From Chloracidobacterium sp. UBA3360 (GTDB lineage: Bacteria > Acidobacteriota > Blastocatellia > Pyrinomonadales > Pyrinomonadaceae): 22,874 nucleotides of DNA. Positions 14,362 through 21,735 of this stretch are shown piece by piece. Location of the stretch: contig DEQS01000091.1 of assembly GCA_002360555.1 (NCBI GenBank), positions 1 through 22,874 of the forward strand, written 5' to 3'. The notes under the pieces are model-generated. The model ran no database searches and had not been told where the DNA came from. It was given only the letters and a program-made list of their open reading frames with translations. The first letter of the stretch is position 1. Every line of letters starts with the position of its first letter. A program made the position numbers and the translations under genes.

Positions 14362-14881
14362 CAAACACCTCCTGCGGGGCTAGGCTTTCCATAAAACTTC
14401 TCGTTTCCGCGTAATCGTATTTTTCGTCCTTTGACTCGATGATGAGAAAAAACTTTTCTCGCGTAGCGAGAGCAAATCTCGGCACATTAAAGACCGGGTG
14501 ATATGGAGCCGGTAGGCCATTGAGAAACAACATGCCAAAAACCGCTACAAACGCCGAGAAAAGGATCGTCAGCTCATACGCCGGGGGAATAAATGCCGGC
14601 AAACTGAAATGAGGACGCCCACCAACGATGATCGGCCAATCAAATACATGGACAAAATATTGCAGGCCAATGCCGGACAACAGCCCCGTAATGCCGCCGC
14701 AAAATATCAGGTACGGCAGTATGCTCCGTTTGATGCCCAGAGCTTCATCGATCTCATGCAGCGGAAACGGCGAAAAAGCGTCCGTTTTCGTATAGCCCGC
14801 ATCGCGAACCTTACGCGCCGCATCTACCAGATCCGAAGGCGTATCAAACTCAGCCATTATCCCGTGAAGTTTGCTTTCCAT
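14348..14881 (-). CDS. actD: Alternative complex III subunit ActD (DUF3341 membrane protein)
   Basis: 177 residues from ATG 14881. A TTG at 14890 is possible but has no ribosome site. The N-terminal soluble half (KLHGIMAEFDTPSDLVDAARKVRDAGYTKTDAFSPFPLHEIDEALG) is the DUF3341 signature, with a ferredoxin-like fold. Two transmembrane helices follow (about 54-80 and 98-122, the second around PPAYELTILFSAFVAVFGMLFLNGLP), then HPVFNVPRFALATREKFFLIIES. ActD is an accessory membrane subunit of ACIII without cofactors. It follows actC by 20 bp and overlaps the actE start by 14 bp. Confidence 0.93.
   Translation of the reverse strand: MESKLHGIMAEFDTPSDLVDAARKVRDAGYTKTDAFSPFPLHEIDEALGIKRSILPYLIFCGGITGLLSGIGLQYFVHVFDWPIIVGGRPHFSLPAFIPPAYELTILFSAFVAVFGMLFLNGLPAPYHPVFNVPRFALATREKFFLIIESKDEKYDYAETRSFMESLAPQEVFDVEE
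14366..14373 (-). promoter_or_regulatory. Strong ribosome binding site that fixes the actE start
   Basis: AGGAGGTG lies within the last codons of actD, with its GGAGG core 6 nt before the actE ATG at 14361. It is the clearest Shine-Dalgarno sequence of the operon, where most genes have weak ones, and it selects ATG 14361 over the adjacent upstream TTG. Confidence 0.85.
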
Positions 14882-14901
14882 AACTATCAAAAGTTCACTG
14901 C

Positions 14902-16350
14902 CTACTCGTTTGGCGGATCGGTCCGGTCGTATGTATATTCGACCTCGTTCACGTTCTCCTCAAAATCTTGTTGGTGCCCGTGAACATTAGCTTCGGGCAG
15001 CAGCGTTCTTACCTCAAATATCGAGATGATCGGCACAAATCTGACGAAAAGATATATCAGCGTAAAGAAAAATCCGATCGTGCCGATGAACATCGTCCAG
15101 TCCCAAACGCGCGGACTATACATCGCCCAGCTCGAGGGCAGAAAGTCGCGGTGCAGACTCGTCACAATAATAACGAATCGCTCCAGCCACATGCCGACGC
15201 TGACGATGATCGAGATGACAAACAGCCAAAATTCGCTTTCCCTAAACCGTTTGAACCACAAAAACTGGATCGAAATGCCGTTACAAAAGATCAGCAACCA
15301 ATACGACCACCAATACGGCCCTTCCCAAATGCGGTTCTTGACCATGAATAGCTCATACTGCGCTCCGCTGTACCAGCCGAAAAAGGCTTCCATCGCATAG
15401 CCATAGACTACGATCAAGCCGGTCGCGAGCATGACCTTTGCCATATAGACAAGGTGCTGATGGGTAATAAAATCCTGCATCCGATACCACTTTCGCAGGG
15501 GGATACAAAGAATTAGCACCATCGCAAACCCTGCAAAAACAGCTCCCGCGACAAAGTACGGCGGGAAGATCGTTGCATGCCATCCCGGAACCTGTGAAAC
15601 CGAGAAGTCGAACGAAACGATCGAGTGTACCGAAAGTACGAGCGGCGTCGAAAGCCCCGCGAGGATCAGATACGTGATCTCGTAACGGTGCCAATGACGA
15701 GCCGATCCACGCCAGCCCCACGAAAGAGCGGCGTAAACAAACTTGAAATACTTATTCTTAGCCCGGTCGCGAAGTGTCGCAAGATCCGGTATCAGGCCGA
15801 CGTACCAGAACAGAGCCGAAACCGTTGCGTAAGTCGAAACCGCAAAAACGTCCCAGATCAGCGGGCTACGGAAATTGGGCCAGATGCCCATCGTATTTGG
15901 ATACGGGAACAGCCAATATGCCGCAAGCCATGGACGTCCTGTGTGAAGTAACGGAAACATGGCGGCGCAGGCCACGGCAAAAAGCGTCATTGCCTCAGCA
16001 AAACGGTTGATCGACGTTCGCCACTTTTGGTTCAAAAGCAGCAAAATAGCCGAGATCAGCGTTCCGGCGTGGCCAATACCGATCCACCAAACAAAGTTGA
16101 TAATGTCGAATGCCCAACCGACCGGCTGGTTGTTTCCCCAGACGCCGATACCGTTCGCGAGCAGCCACATTACCGAAAAGAGCAACAGCTGAGCGACCAT
16201 AAAGGCGAGCCCAAACCCGATGAACCAGTGAAACGGCGTGCGCTTTTTCAGCGTAACGTCACTGATCTTGTCGGTCACACTCGCAAACGAGTGGTCGCCC
16301 TCGAGCATTGCGGGGTGCAGTTTCTTTTGAAGTTCTTTATCGTCCTTCAT
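14902..16350 (-). CDS. actC: Alternative complex III subunit ActC (NrfD-like quinol-binding membrane protein)
   Basis: 482 residues with about ten transmembrane helices. ActC belongs to the NrfD/PsrC family and is the presumed site of quinol oxidation, next to the Fe-S part of ActB. Characteristic segments are FVWWIGIGHAGTLISAILLLLNQKWRTSINRFAE, FPLLHTGRPWLAAYWLFPYPN, LSTPLVLSVHSIVSFDFSVSQVPGWHATIFPPYFVAGAVFAGFAMVL and RDFLPSSWAMYSPRVWDW. The His and Asp/Glu residues in these helices form the conserved quinol/proton pocket of the family. It lies 22 bp after actB and 20 bp before the actD ATG. Confidence 0.96.
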   Translation of the reverse strand: MKDDKELQKKLHPAMLEGDHSFASVTDKISDVTLKKRTPFHWFIGFGLAFMVAQLLLFSVMWLLANGIGVWGNNQPVGWAFDIINFVWWIGIGHAGTLISAILLLLNQKWRTSINRFAEAMTLFAVACAAMFPLLHTGRPWLAAYWLFPYPNTMGIWPNFRSPLIWDVFAVSTYATVSALFWYVGLIPDLATLRDRAKNKYFKFVYAALSWGWRGSARHWHRYEITYLILAGLSTPLVLSVHSIVSFDFSVSQVPGWHATIFPPYFVAGAVFAGFAMVLILCIPLRKWYRMQDFITHQHLVYMAKVMLATGLIVVYGYAMEAFFGWYSGAQYELFMVKNRIWEGPYWWSYWLLIFCNGISIQFLWFKRFRESEFWLFVISIIVSVGMWLERFVIIVTSLHRDFLPSSWAMYSPRVWDWTMFIGTIGFFFTLIYLFVRFVPIISIFEVRTLLPEANVHGHQQDFEENVNEVEYTYDRTDPPNE

Positions 16351-16372
16351 AAATCTTAAAGGCTAAAATTGC

Positions 16373-19300
16373 TTAGTGCCCTTCGCCTCCCGCAGTTTTG
16401 GTCTCGGCTTTTGGTGCAGTCGACGCCTTTTTGACCGGCGCCTTGTAATCCGGCATTTCCTTGTTCTGATTCTTGAGCCCTGCCAAGTATGTCGTTCGGG
16501 GCTGAGTGTTCAGTTCATTTAGCAAAATGTAATTGCGATGATCTTTCTTCGATTTCGCGATCTTGCTGTTCGGGTCCGAAATATCGCCAAACGTGATCGC
16601 CTCGGTCGGGCAAGCCGCCTGACACGCAGTGACAACCTCGCCGTCGCGGATCTTGCGGCCGTCTTTTTCAGCCTCGATACGGGCGGCGGAGATGCGTTGC
16701 GTACAATATGTACATTTTTCCATCACACCACGGCTGCGGATCGAAACTTCAGGGTTTCGCATCAGCTTATACTGCGGGGTGTTCCAATCCTGATATAGCA
16801 GGAAGTTGAATCGTCGAACCTTGTACGGGCAGTTATTTGAGCAATAACGCGTTCCGACACAGCGGTTATAGACCATGTCGTTCAAACCCTCAGCACTGTG
16901 GACCGTCGCGTGGACCGGGCAAACCGTTTCGCACGGTGCCTGTTCGCACTGCTGACATAGAACCGGCTGGAAATGCGGCCCCTCGGGCTTGTTGACATCG
17001 TCGCCGCCATAATAAGCGTCGATACGCAGCCAATGCATTTCGCGGCTTCGCTCGACCTGTTCCTTACCAACGACGGGGATATTGTTCTCCGACTGGCAAG
17101 CGATAACGCAAGCGTTACAGCCGACGCATGAATTGATATCGAGCGTCATGCCCCATTTATAATTTTGGTTATAAACGGCCTGATGCTGCTCGTACGGATA
17201 CATCGATTTCGGGTATTCGTCGTGCTGATGGCCGAGGGTCGGGTCTTTTTCAAATTCGTCGATGTCCCAAACACGCAGGATATCGCGGCCTTCCATATTG
17301 AAATGGATCTGTGTCGAAGCGATCTGCGTCGTCTCGTTACGTTTGGCGATCTCGCCAAACCCGTAATCCATCGCATCCGAACGCCGCACATCAAAAGCAC
17401 TGTAGCCAAGCCCGGTGCCGACCTTGCCCGCACGCGTGCGGCCATAGCCCATGTAGATCGTGACGACATCGTCCGGCTGGCCGGGTGTGATCCACATCGG
17501 GACCGGCTTTGTTATTTCGCCGCCCTGATATTTCATCGTCACGAGATCCGACGACATATTGCCGCCGCGAGTGTTGATGAAACTCGTTCCACGAACACCG
17601 CCGCTCTTTTCGTCTTCGTCGTTTCCGGTGTTGACTCCAAGCTTTTTGGCCGTTGCGGGGCTGATGAGGGCCACGTTTTCCCAGGTGATCTTGTTAAGCG
17701 GATTTGGCAGCTCCTGCAGCCAACCGTTATTGACGAAACGCCCGTCATAGACGCACGGATCAGGCAAGATCGATATTTCAACACTTCCCGACGCGGCTGG
17801 TTTTGTCTCAGGCTGACTCAAAAACGCCGTTGTCGCCGTTACCGTCTTAACAGCAGCAGCCGTGTTCGGAACGACGCCATCGTGAATAGCTTTACGCCAG
17901 TTGTCTTCGAACGATTTTGGCGATGTTCCGGCAGGAACCGCAGCGGGTACAGCGGCCTTAGGGGCATCTTTCGCCGGCGGAGCCGCGGCTTTCGGAGCTT
18001 CCTTGCCGGCCGTGGTGGTGGGCTCCGCAACCTTAGCTTCTGTTTTCGGGGCTTCCGACTTATGTTCCTCAGCTTTCGGCTCCGTAGCCTTTGCCTCATC
18101 TTTCTTAGGCTCTTCTTTTTTCGGCTCTTCTTTAGCGACCGGAACGGCTGCGGCGGGCGTGATATTTGTTCGCTGCCAATATTCTTTGACAATATCCGAA
18201 TCTTTTTTGTCGAAGCCTTCTTTCATGAAAAGCTGTGCGACTTCGTGAACATTTTTGCCGTCGTAAAGCGGTGCGACCAGCGGCTGGATGATCGAAACAG
18301 TACCGTCAAAAGCACGAGCATCGCTCCAGCTTTCGAGATAATGCTTTTCGTGCACATGCCAAAAACAGTTCTCCGCGGTCTCGTCAAAATACTGGCCGAG
18401 ATGAACAGTCATCCCCGCTTTCTTCATCCGCTCCGGCGATAATTTAATATCTGCCGGCGAATTATAGACCGGATTGCCGCCAAGGATGACGAGCAATTTG
18501 ACTCTTCCGCCATCGACGTCAGCGATCAACTCTTTGAACTGCTCGACCTGCGCCTTATCGGTGTTGGGCGACATCGGATCGGTATAAACGACCGTCTGTC
18601 CGGCATTGCCGAGAGCAGCGTTCATCGCGTGAGCGAGAGCATGCACGACCGGCGGCTGATTGTCTCCTGCGACGACTATCGATTTGCCCTTATGCTCGAC
18701 CAGATCTTTTGCCATCGCTGCGATCCACGGGGCGTTTTCCGTATAGGTCGATGTCGCACCGGCGACTCCTACGGCGTTCGCCACAGCCTTCGCAACCTCT
18801 GCCATCTGGCTCGGCTTGACCGCAATGCGGTGGTCGGCCTTGGCTCCGGTCAGGCTGATGGTCGTCTCGATCGAGTAGAGGCGATTGATCTCTTTCTTTT
18901 CCTCAGAAAAAGCACGGCCCTTACCAAAATCTTTAATGTATGCGACGTTAAAACCCGAGAAAAGATCGGCACTTAGCGACAAGATCCTCTCGGCTTTATC
19001 AAATTTGTATATAGTCTGGACGGGCGAGCCAAACGCCATTTTGGCACCAGCCATAGCATTGTCGGTATTGATCGGCTCGTACTGTATCCATTTAGAGTTG
19101 GGCAACTCCGTTTTGATCTTAGCGAATTGATCGATAAGCGTCGGCGAGGTGACCGTTTCGGTCAGGATGCGAACGCCCGCTCCGCCGTCTTTGCGATTTT
19201 CCTCGATGACCGCACGAAACTCGGTCATAAACGCTTCCCAGTTTTTTGGGTTTCCGCGAAACGTCACTTCCTGTGAACGGTCGGGATCATACATCCCCAA

Positions 19301-19804
19301 CAGCGAAGCCTGTGCAAGCACATCGGTCGCACCACGGCTGCCCGGATGTTCGGGATTTCCCTCGATCTTAACGGGACGAAACTCGTAAGCTTTTGCCAGC
19401 AAACCGGTCGCGACGCCACCAAGCGACATCGCGGTAGCAAAATACTCTGCCTTACCCGGCAGGCTGCCCTCGGTCGGCCTGACCGGGGCGACGATCTTCT
19501 CAGGCGGCTGGATAACGCATCCGCTCAAACCCGCGAGGGCGAGCGAAGCTCCCATGACCTTTACAAAATTTCGACGGCTCAGGCCATTGTCCCACTCTTC
19601 GATCTCGTGCGGATATTCTTCGGCAATTAACTCTCTGAATTCGGGTGTGTCGGCGTGTTCCTCAATGCTGCGCCAATATTCCTTACCGTTCTGAGCAAGT
19701 ATTTGATCGCGTATAGAAGCAAATTTGGCCACAGAGGACACAGATATCTCTGAGGCTGTTTCCCCGATCAAATTATCGTTCTGCGTGGTCTGCGGTCGTT
19801 TCAT
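16373..19804 (-). CDS. actB: Alternative complex III subunit ActB (molybdopterin-like domain fused to Fe-S protein)
   Basis: 1143 residues from ATG 19804. The open frame extends to TTG 19816, but no ribosome site suits that codon. The N-terminal domain resembles molybdopterin oxidoreductases and in ACIII binds no Mo cofactor. The C-terminal part (about 880-1080) is an NrfC-like ferredoxin. Its cysteines are 893, 896, 899, 903; 950, 953, 958, 962; 982, 988, 992; and 1031, 1034, 1061, 1065. That total of 15 suits three [4Fe-4S] and one [3Fe-4S], as known for ActB. A twin-arginine motif SRRNFVK (R77, R78) precedes a hydrophobic stretch ending in LSGC (C96), so export by Tat and lipidation are likely. 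Two oddities are a 27-residue N-terminal extension on repeat DNA and a Lys/Glu/Ala/Pro-rich insert at about 549-629. Confidence 0.95.
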   Translation of the reverse strand: MKRPQTTQNDNLIGETASEISVSSVAKFASIRDQILAQNGKEYWRSIEEHADTPEFRELIAEEYPHEIEEWDNGLSRRNFVKVMGASLALAGLSGCVIQPPEKIVAPVRPTEGSLPGKAEYFATAMSLGGVATGLLAKAYEFRPVKIEGNPEHPGSRGATDVLAQASLLGMYDPDRSQEVTFRGNPKNWEAFMTEFRAVIEENRKDGGAGVRILTETVTSPTLIDQFAKIKTELPNSKWIQYEPINTDNAMAGAKMAFGSPVQTIYKFDKAERILSLSADLFSGFNVAYIKDFGKGRAFSEEKKEINRLYSIETTISLTGAKADHRIAVKPSQMAEVAKAVANAVGVAGATSTYTENAPWIAAMAKDLVEHKGKSIVVAGDNQPPVVHALAHAMNAALGNAGQTVVYTDPMSPNTDKAQVEQFKELIADVDGGRVKLLVILGGNPVYNSPADIKLSPERMKKAGMTVHLGQYFDETAENCFWHVHEKHYLESWSDARAFDGTVSIIQPLVAPLYDGKNVHEVAQLFMKEGFDKKDSDIVKEYWQRTNITPAAAVPVAKEEPKKEEPKKDEAKATEPKAEEHKSEAPKTEAKVAEPTTTAGKEAPKAAAPPAKDAPKAAVPAAVPAGTSPKSFEDNWRKAIHDGVVPNTAAAVKTVTATTAFLSQPETKPAASGSVEISILPDPCVYDGRFVNNGWLQELPNPLNKITWENVALISPATAKKLGVNTGNDEDEKSGGVRGTSFINTRGGNMSSDLVTMKYQGGEITKPVPMWITPGQPDDVVTIYMGYGRTRAGKVGTGLGYSAFDVRRSDAMDYGFGEIAKRNETTQIASTQIHFNMEGRDILRVWDIDEFEKDPTLGHQHDEYPKSMYPYEQHQAVYNQNYKWGMTLDINSCVGCNACVIACQSENNIPVVGKEQVERSREMHWLRIDAYYGGDDVNKPEGPHFQPVLCQQCEQAPCETVCPVHATVHSAEGLNDMVYNRCVGTRYCSNNCPYKVRRFNFLLYQDWNTPQYKLMRNPEVSIRSRGVMEKCTYCTQRISAARIEAEKDGRKIRDGEVVTACQAACPTEAITFGDISDPNSKIAKSKKDHRNYILLNELNTQPRTTYLAGLKNQNKEMPDYKAPVKKASTAPKAETKTAGGEGH
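19727..19796. repeat. Dispersed-type inverted repeat within the 5' end of actB
   Basis: The arms are 19727-19745 (CACAGA twice, 9 bp apart) and 19778-19796 (CTGCG and CTGCGG units, also 9 bp apart). They pair at about 12 of 17 aligned positions across a 32-bp centre. Both arms look like the widely dispersed CACAGAGGACACAGA / CCGCAGACCACGCAG repeat family of bacterial intergenic DNA. Here the element is read through in frame and encodes roughly residues 4-27 of ActB. The related element at 206-289 has 10-bp units. Confidence 0.6.
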
Positions 19805-19835
19805 AAAGTTTTTCAACTCTTCTGTGTTTCGGTTC

Positions 19836-20495
19836 TTACCTGTGACAGGTCGAACAGCTCGTCATCATTTCTTTGCTGCGGATCTTCAGATCGCTTTTCA
19901 ACTGCTTACGTTCTTTTTCATCCAGATCGCCGTCCTGCCAAGCCATGTTAAAGATCTCTTTCTTAGGGCGGATAAATTTCTCAGGTGCGCGGTGACATGC
20001 GATGCACCATTCCATCTGCAGAGTGTTTTCCTGGAAAACCGCCGGCATGTTATCGATCTGGCCGTGGCACGTCGAACAACCTACGCCCTTGGCGACGTGG
20101 ATGCTGTGATTAAAATATGTGTATTCGGGAAGGTCATGCACGCGTTCCCATTCGATCGGTTTATTATCGCGAAAGCTTGCACGTACCGGCTCAAGATATG
20201 GACTGTCCGCCCAAAGTTGGCTGTGACAGTTCATACAGGTCTGCGTTGCCGGCATACCCGCCGTGGCAGTCGTCTCAACTGTTTGGTGGCAATAGCGACA
20301 ATCGATCCCATCGTCGCCGACGTGATGCTTATGGCTAAATTGCACTGGCTGCTGCTTTTCGACGTAACGTCCGGTCAGATACGAGGATCTCGAGAACTGA
20401 GTGAACGCAAATCCGCCAACGCCAGCTAGAACAGCGGCCGCGACCATGCTGATCCTCGCGATGTTGTTTGCACTTTTATTAAAGAATTGCGCCAT
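19836..20495 (-). CDS. actA: Alternative complex III subunit ActA (pentaheme cytochrome c)
   Basis: 219 residues. One N-terminal transmembrane helix (about 12-33) anchors the protein in the inner membrane. Five CxxCH heme-binding motifs follow: CRYCH (66-70), CMNCH (87-91), CSTCH (140-144), CIACH (164-168) and CSTCH (214-218). The spacing and segments FSHKHHVGDDGIDCRYCHQTVE and FNHSIHVAKGVGC are those of ActA, which relays electrons from the Fe-S clusters of ActB to ActE. The last heme motif is one residue from the C-terminus, so that heme sits at the extreme end. It is the first gene of the operon, 31 bp before actB. No clear Shine-Dalgarno sequence precedes the ATG. Confidence 0.96.
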   Translation of the reverse strand: MAQFFNKSANNIARISMVAAAVLAGVGGFAFTQFSRSSYLTGRYVEKQQPVQFSHKHHVGDDGIDCRYCHQTVETTATAGMPATQTCMNCHSQLWADSPYLEPVRASFRDNKPIEWERVHDLPEYTYFNHSIHVAKGVGCSTCHGQIDNMPAVFQENTLQMEWCIACHRAPEKFIRPKKEIFNMAWQDGDLDEKERKQLKSDLKIRSKEMMTSCSTCHR

Positions 20496-20552
20496 TGTTT
20501 AGTCTATTCGCTGAAGGACGACCAAGAAATTCAGACCTATCCTGCCCGTATA

Positions 20553-20568
20553 CTTTGCCTTGGCAAAG
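20553..20568. promoter_or_regulatory. Perfect 16-bp palindrome upstream of actA, possible operator
   Basis: CTTTGCC, TT, GGCAAAG form perfect 7-bp arms with a 2-bp centre, 58-73 bp upstream of the actA ATG. The 263-bp gap (20496-20758) between the ROK gene and actA is otherwise AT-rich and holds no gene. On the - strand TATACG follows the palindrome directly, so the site could lie between -35 and -10 elements, but no convincing -35 is visible. Such symmetry suits a dimeric repressor or activator. No regulator family can be named. Confidence 0.45.
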
Positions 20569-20707
20569 CGTTCGAGAAGGGATCAGATCAACCTGTCTAA
20601 ATAAAAATTGCGAACCGTAAAACTGCTACTAATATTACAAGAACTTAGAAAATCCGCAAATTGCACAATAAAAAAAATATCTAAATCTACGATCAAGAGC
20701 AATCGCC

Positions 20708-20731
20708 GTTAAATAAGTTGCCTTAATTAAC
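20708..20731. repeat. AT-rich inverted repeat downstream of the ROK gene
   Basis: GTTAAATAAG (20708-20717) and CTTAATTAAC (20722-20731) pair at 9 of 10 positions around TTGC. It begins 28 bp past the ROK stop, in the far part of the actA upstream gap. It lacks GC pairs and a following T tract, so a normal intrinsic terminator is unlikely. It may be a weak terminator or a protein-binding site. Confidence 0.35.
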
Positions 20732-20758
20732 AGAATAACAATTCTCTCGTTTCCCTAA

Positions 20759-21670
20759 TTACTTTTCCGCAAGCAACGCCGCACCGGTCGCCGCAGCAAA
20801 TTCCCCCAACTCGCCCTCGACAATGCTTACCGCCTCAAATGATGGAGCGAACGACAGCTCGCGTGCCCGCTCGATGATCGCGTCGAGTACTAGATTCTTA
20901 GCGTCCATGATCTCACCGCCGACGACAACCTTTTCCAGGTTTAGCAGATTGATGACGCTCGCGACCGCCGTGCCGACGTAGACGCCGGTGCGTTCGAGCA
21001 TCATCTGAGCAAAATCATCGTCCTCGCGGGCAGCGTTGATGATGCTATCAAGCGTTATCGCCTCTTCGTCCAGCGAATTGAGCGATGATGTACTGTCCTG
21101 ATGAAAACGAGCCTTGGTCCGCCGGACAATATTCTCAGTCGATGCGACCTCTTCCAGGCGCATGCCCTCAGAATTAATAGGAACAAAGCCAAATTCGCCA
21201 GCAAAACCCGACGCTCCACGCCAGATCTCGCCGCCGAGTATAAACGCTCCGCCGACGCCTTCGCCAAGCGTTGCGTAAAAGAAATTATTGCTGCCGCGTG
21301 CGGCCCCAAGTATAAATTCGCCGTAAGCGGCGGAATTGGCGTCGTTCTCTATAGACGCGATCAGCCCTGTGGCACTGCTGATCTCTTTTATCAGATCAAA
21401 ATTTGAGTGTTCGGGAATATGAGCCGAGAATGCGACCCGATGCGTTCCCTGATCGACGAGTCCCGGCACGGCAACACCAAGCCGATCAAAATCACCGACA
21501 TCTTTTTTGAGGCCGCCAATTAGAGATTTGACCTGCTGCGCGGTTTCTTCGGCGGGGTCAAAAGCTATCGACCGCGTCGCAGCAAGCTGGCCGTCCTGAT
21601 CAACAGCGACCGCCCTCAGCTCATTTGTGCGGATCTCAACGCCGACCCTGATCATTCCGGTATTGCTCAT
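20759..21670 (-). CDS. ROK-family protein (sugar kinase-like), lacking the zinc motif
   Basis: 303 residues with the actin-like ATPase fold of the ROK family (glucokinases, N-acetyl sugar kinases and repressors without the DNA-binding part). Visible features are LGVAVPGLVD (64-73), the general-base aspartate in ENDANSAAYGE (D110), the phosphate loop ATLGEGVGGAFILGG (133-147) and a C-terminal helix and strand with VVVGGEI. Three standard features are changed. The first phosphate loop, normally D-x-G-G-T-K/N, reads VEIRTNE. The GEIGH segment reads GEFGF, so the zinc-ligand histidine is missing. The CxCGxxGCxE zinc motif is absent between residues 160 and 180. There is no winged-helix domain at the N-terminus. 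Substrate and even catalysis are uncertain. A near-consensus promoter lies upstream. Confidence 0.85.
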   Translation of the reverse strand: MSNTGMIRVGVEIRTNELRAVAVDQDGQLAATRSIAFDPAEETAQQVKSLIGGLKKDVGDFDRLGVAVPGLVDQGTHRVAFSAHIPEHSNFDLIKEISSATGLIASIENDANSAAYGEFILGAARGSNNFFYATLGEGVGGAFILGGEIWRGASGFAGEFGFVPINSEGMRLEEVASTENIVRRTKARFHQDSTSSLNSLDEEAITLDSIINAAREDDDFAQMMLERTGVYVGTAVASVINLLNLEKVVVGGEIMDAKNLVLDAIIERARELSFAPSFEAVSIVEGELGEFAAATGAALLAEK

Positions 21671-21703
21671 ATTAAAAAGGCCAATTTTTTAGTGACTATC
21701 GCG

Positions 21704-21732
21704 ATTTTAGACACTCACTTAGTTGGTGTCAA
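21704..21732 (-). promoter_or_regulatory. Sigma-70-type promoter of the ROK gene
   Basis: On the - strand TTGACA (21727-21732) is followed by a 17-nt spacer and TAAAAT (21704-21709), i.e. a perfect -35 and a 5-of-6 -10 at ideal spacing. It starts 3 bp after the stop of the oxidoreductase gene, so ROK has its own promoter. The predicted leader is about 27 nt and shows no ribosome binding site. Confidence 0.75.
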
Positions 21733-21735
21733 ACA

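Noticed and set aside
17165..18442. 425-residue open frame on the + strand opposite actB
   Set aside because: It runs antisense to the well-supported actB. It has no family motifs, and its composition (Arg, Phe, Cys runs) is what the reverse of Lys/Glu/Ala codons gives.
19727..19796. CRISPR-like or mobile element in the actB 5' end
   Set aside because: There are no regularly spaced direct repeats with unique spacers, and no transposase or target duplications. It is only a short inverted repeat element.
16373..19804. ActB as an active molybdenum oxidoreductase
   Set aside because: The context and the ferredoxin cysteine pattern (15 Cys, three plus one clusters) match ACIII ActB, in which the molybdopterin-like domain is known to carry no cofactor.
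19804..19816. TTG 19816 as the start of actB
   Set aside because: No ribosome site lies at a suitable distance, while ATG 19804 has a purine-rich GAAGAG 12 nt upstream. The difference is only four residues, so it cannot be settled here.
19725..20429. 234-residue + strand frame opposite actA and the actB start
   Set aside because: The five CxxCH motifs on the - strand show that actA is the real gene. This frame has no recognisable domain.
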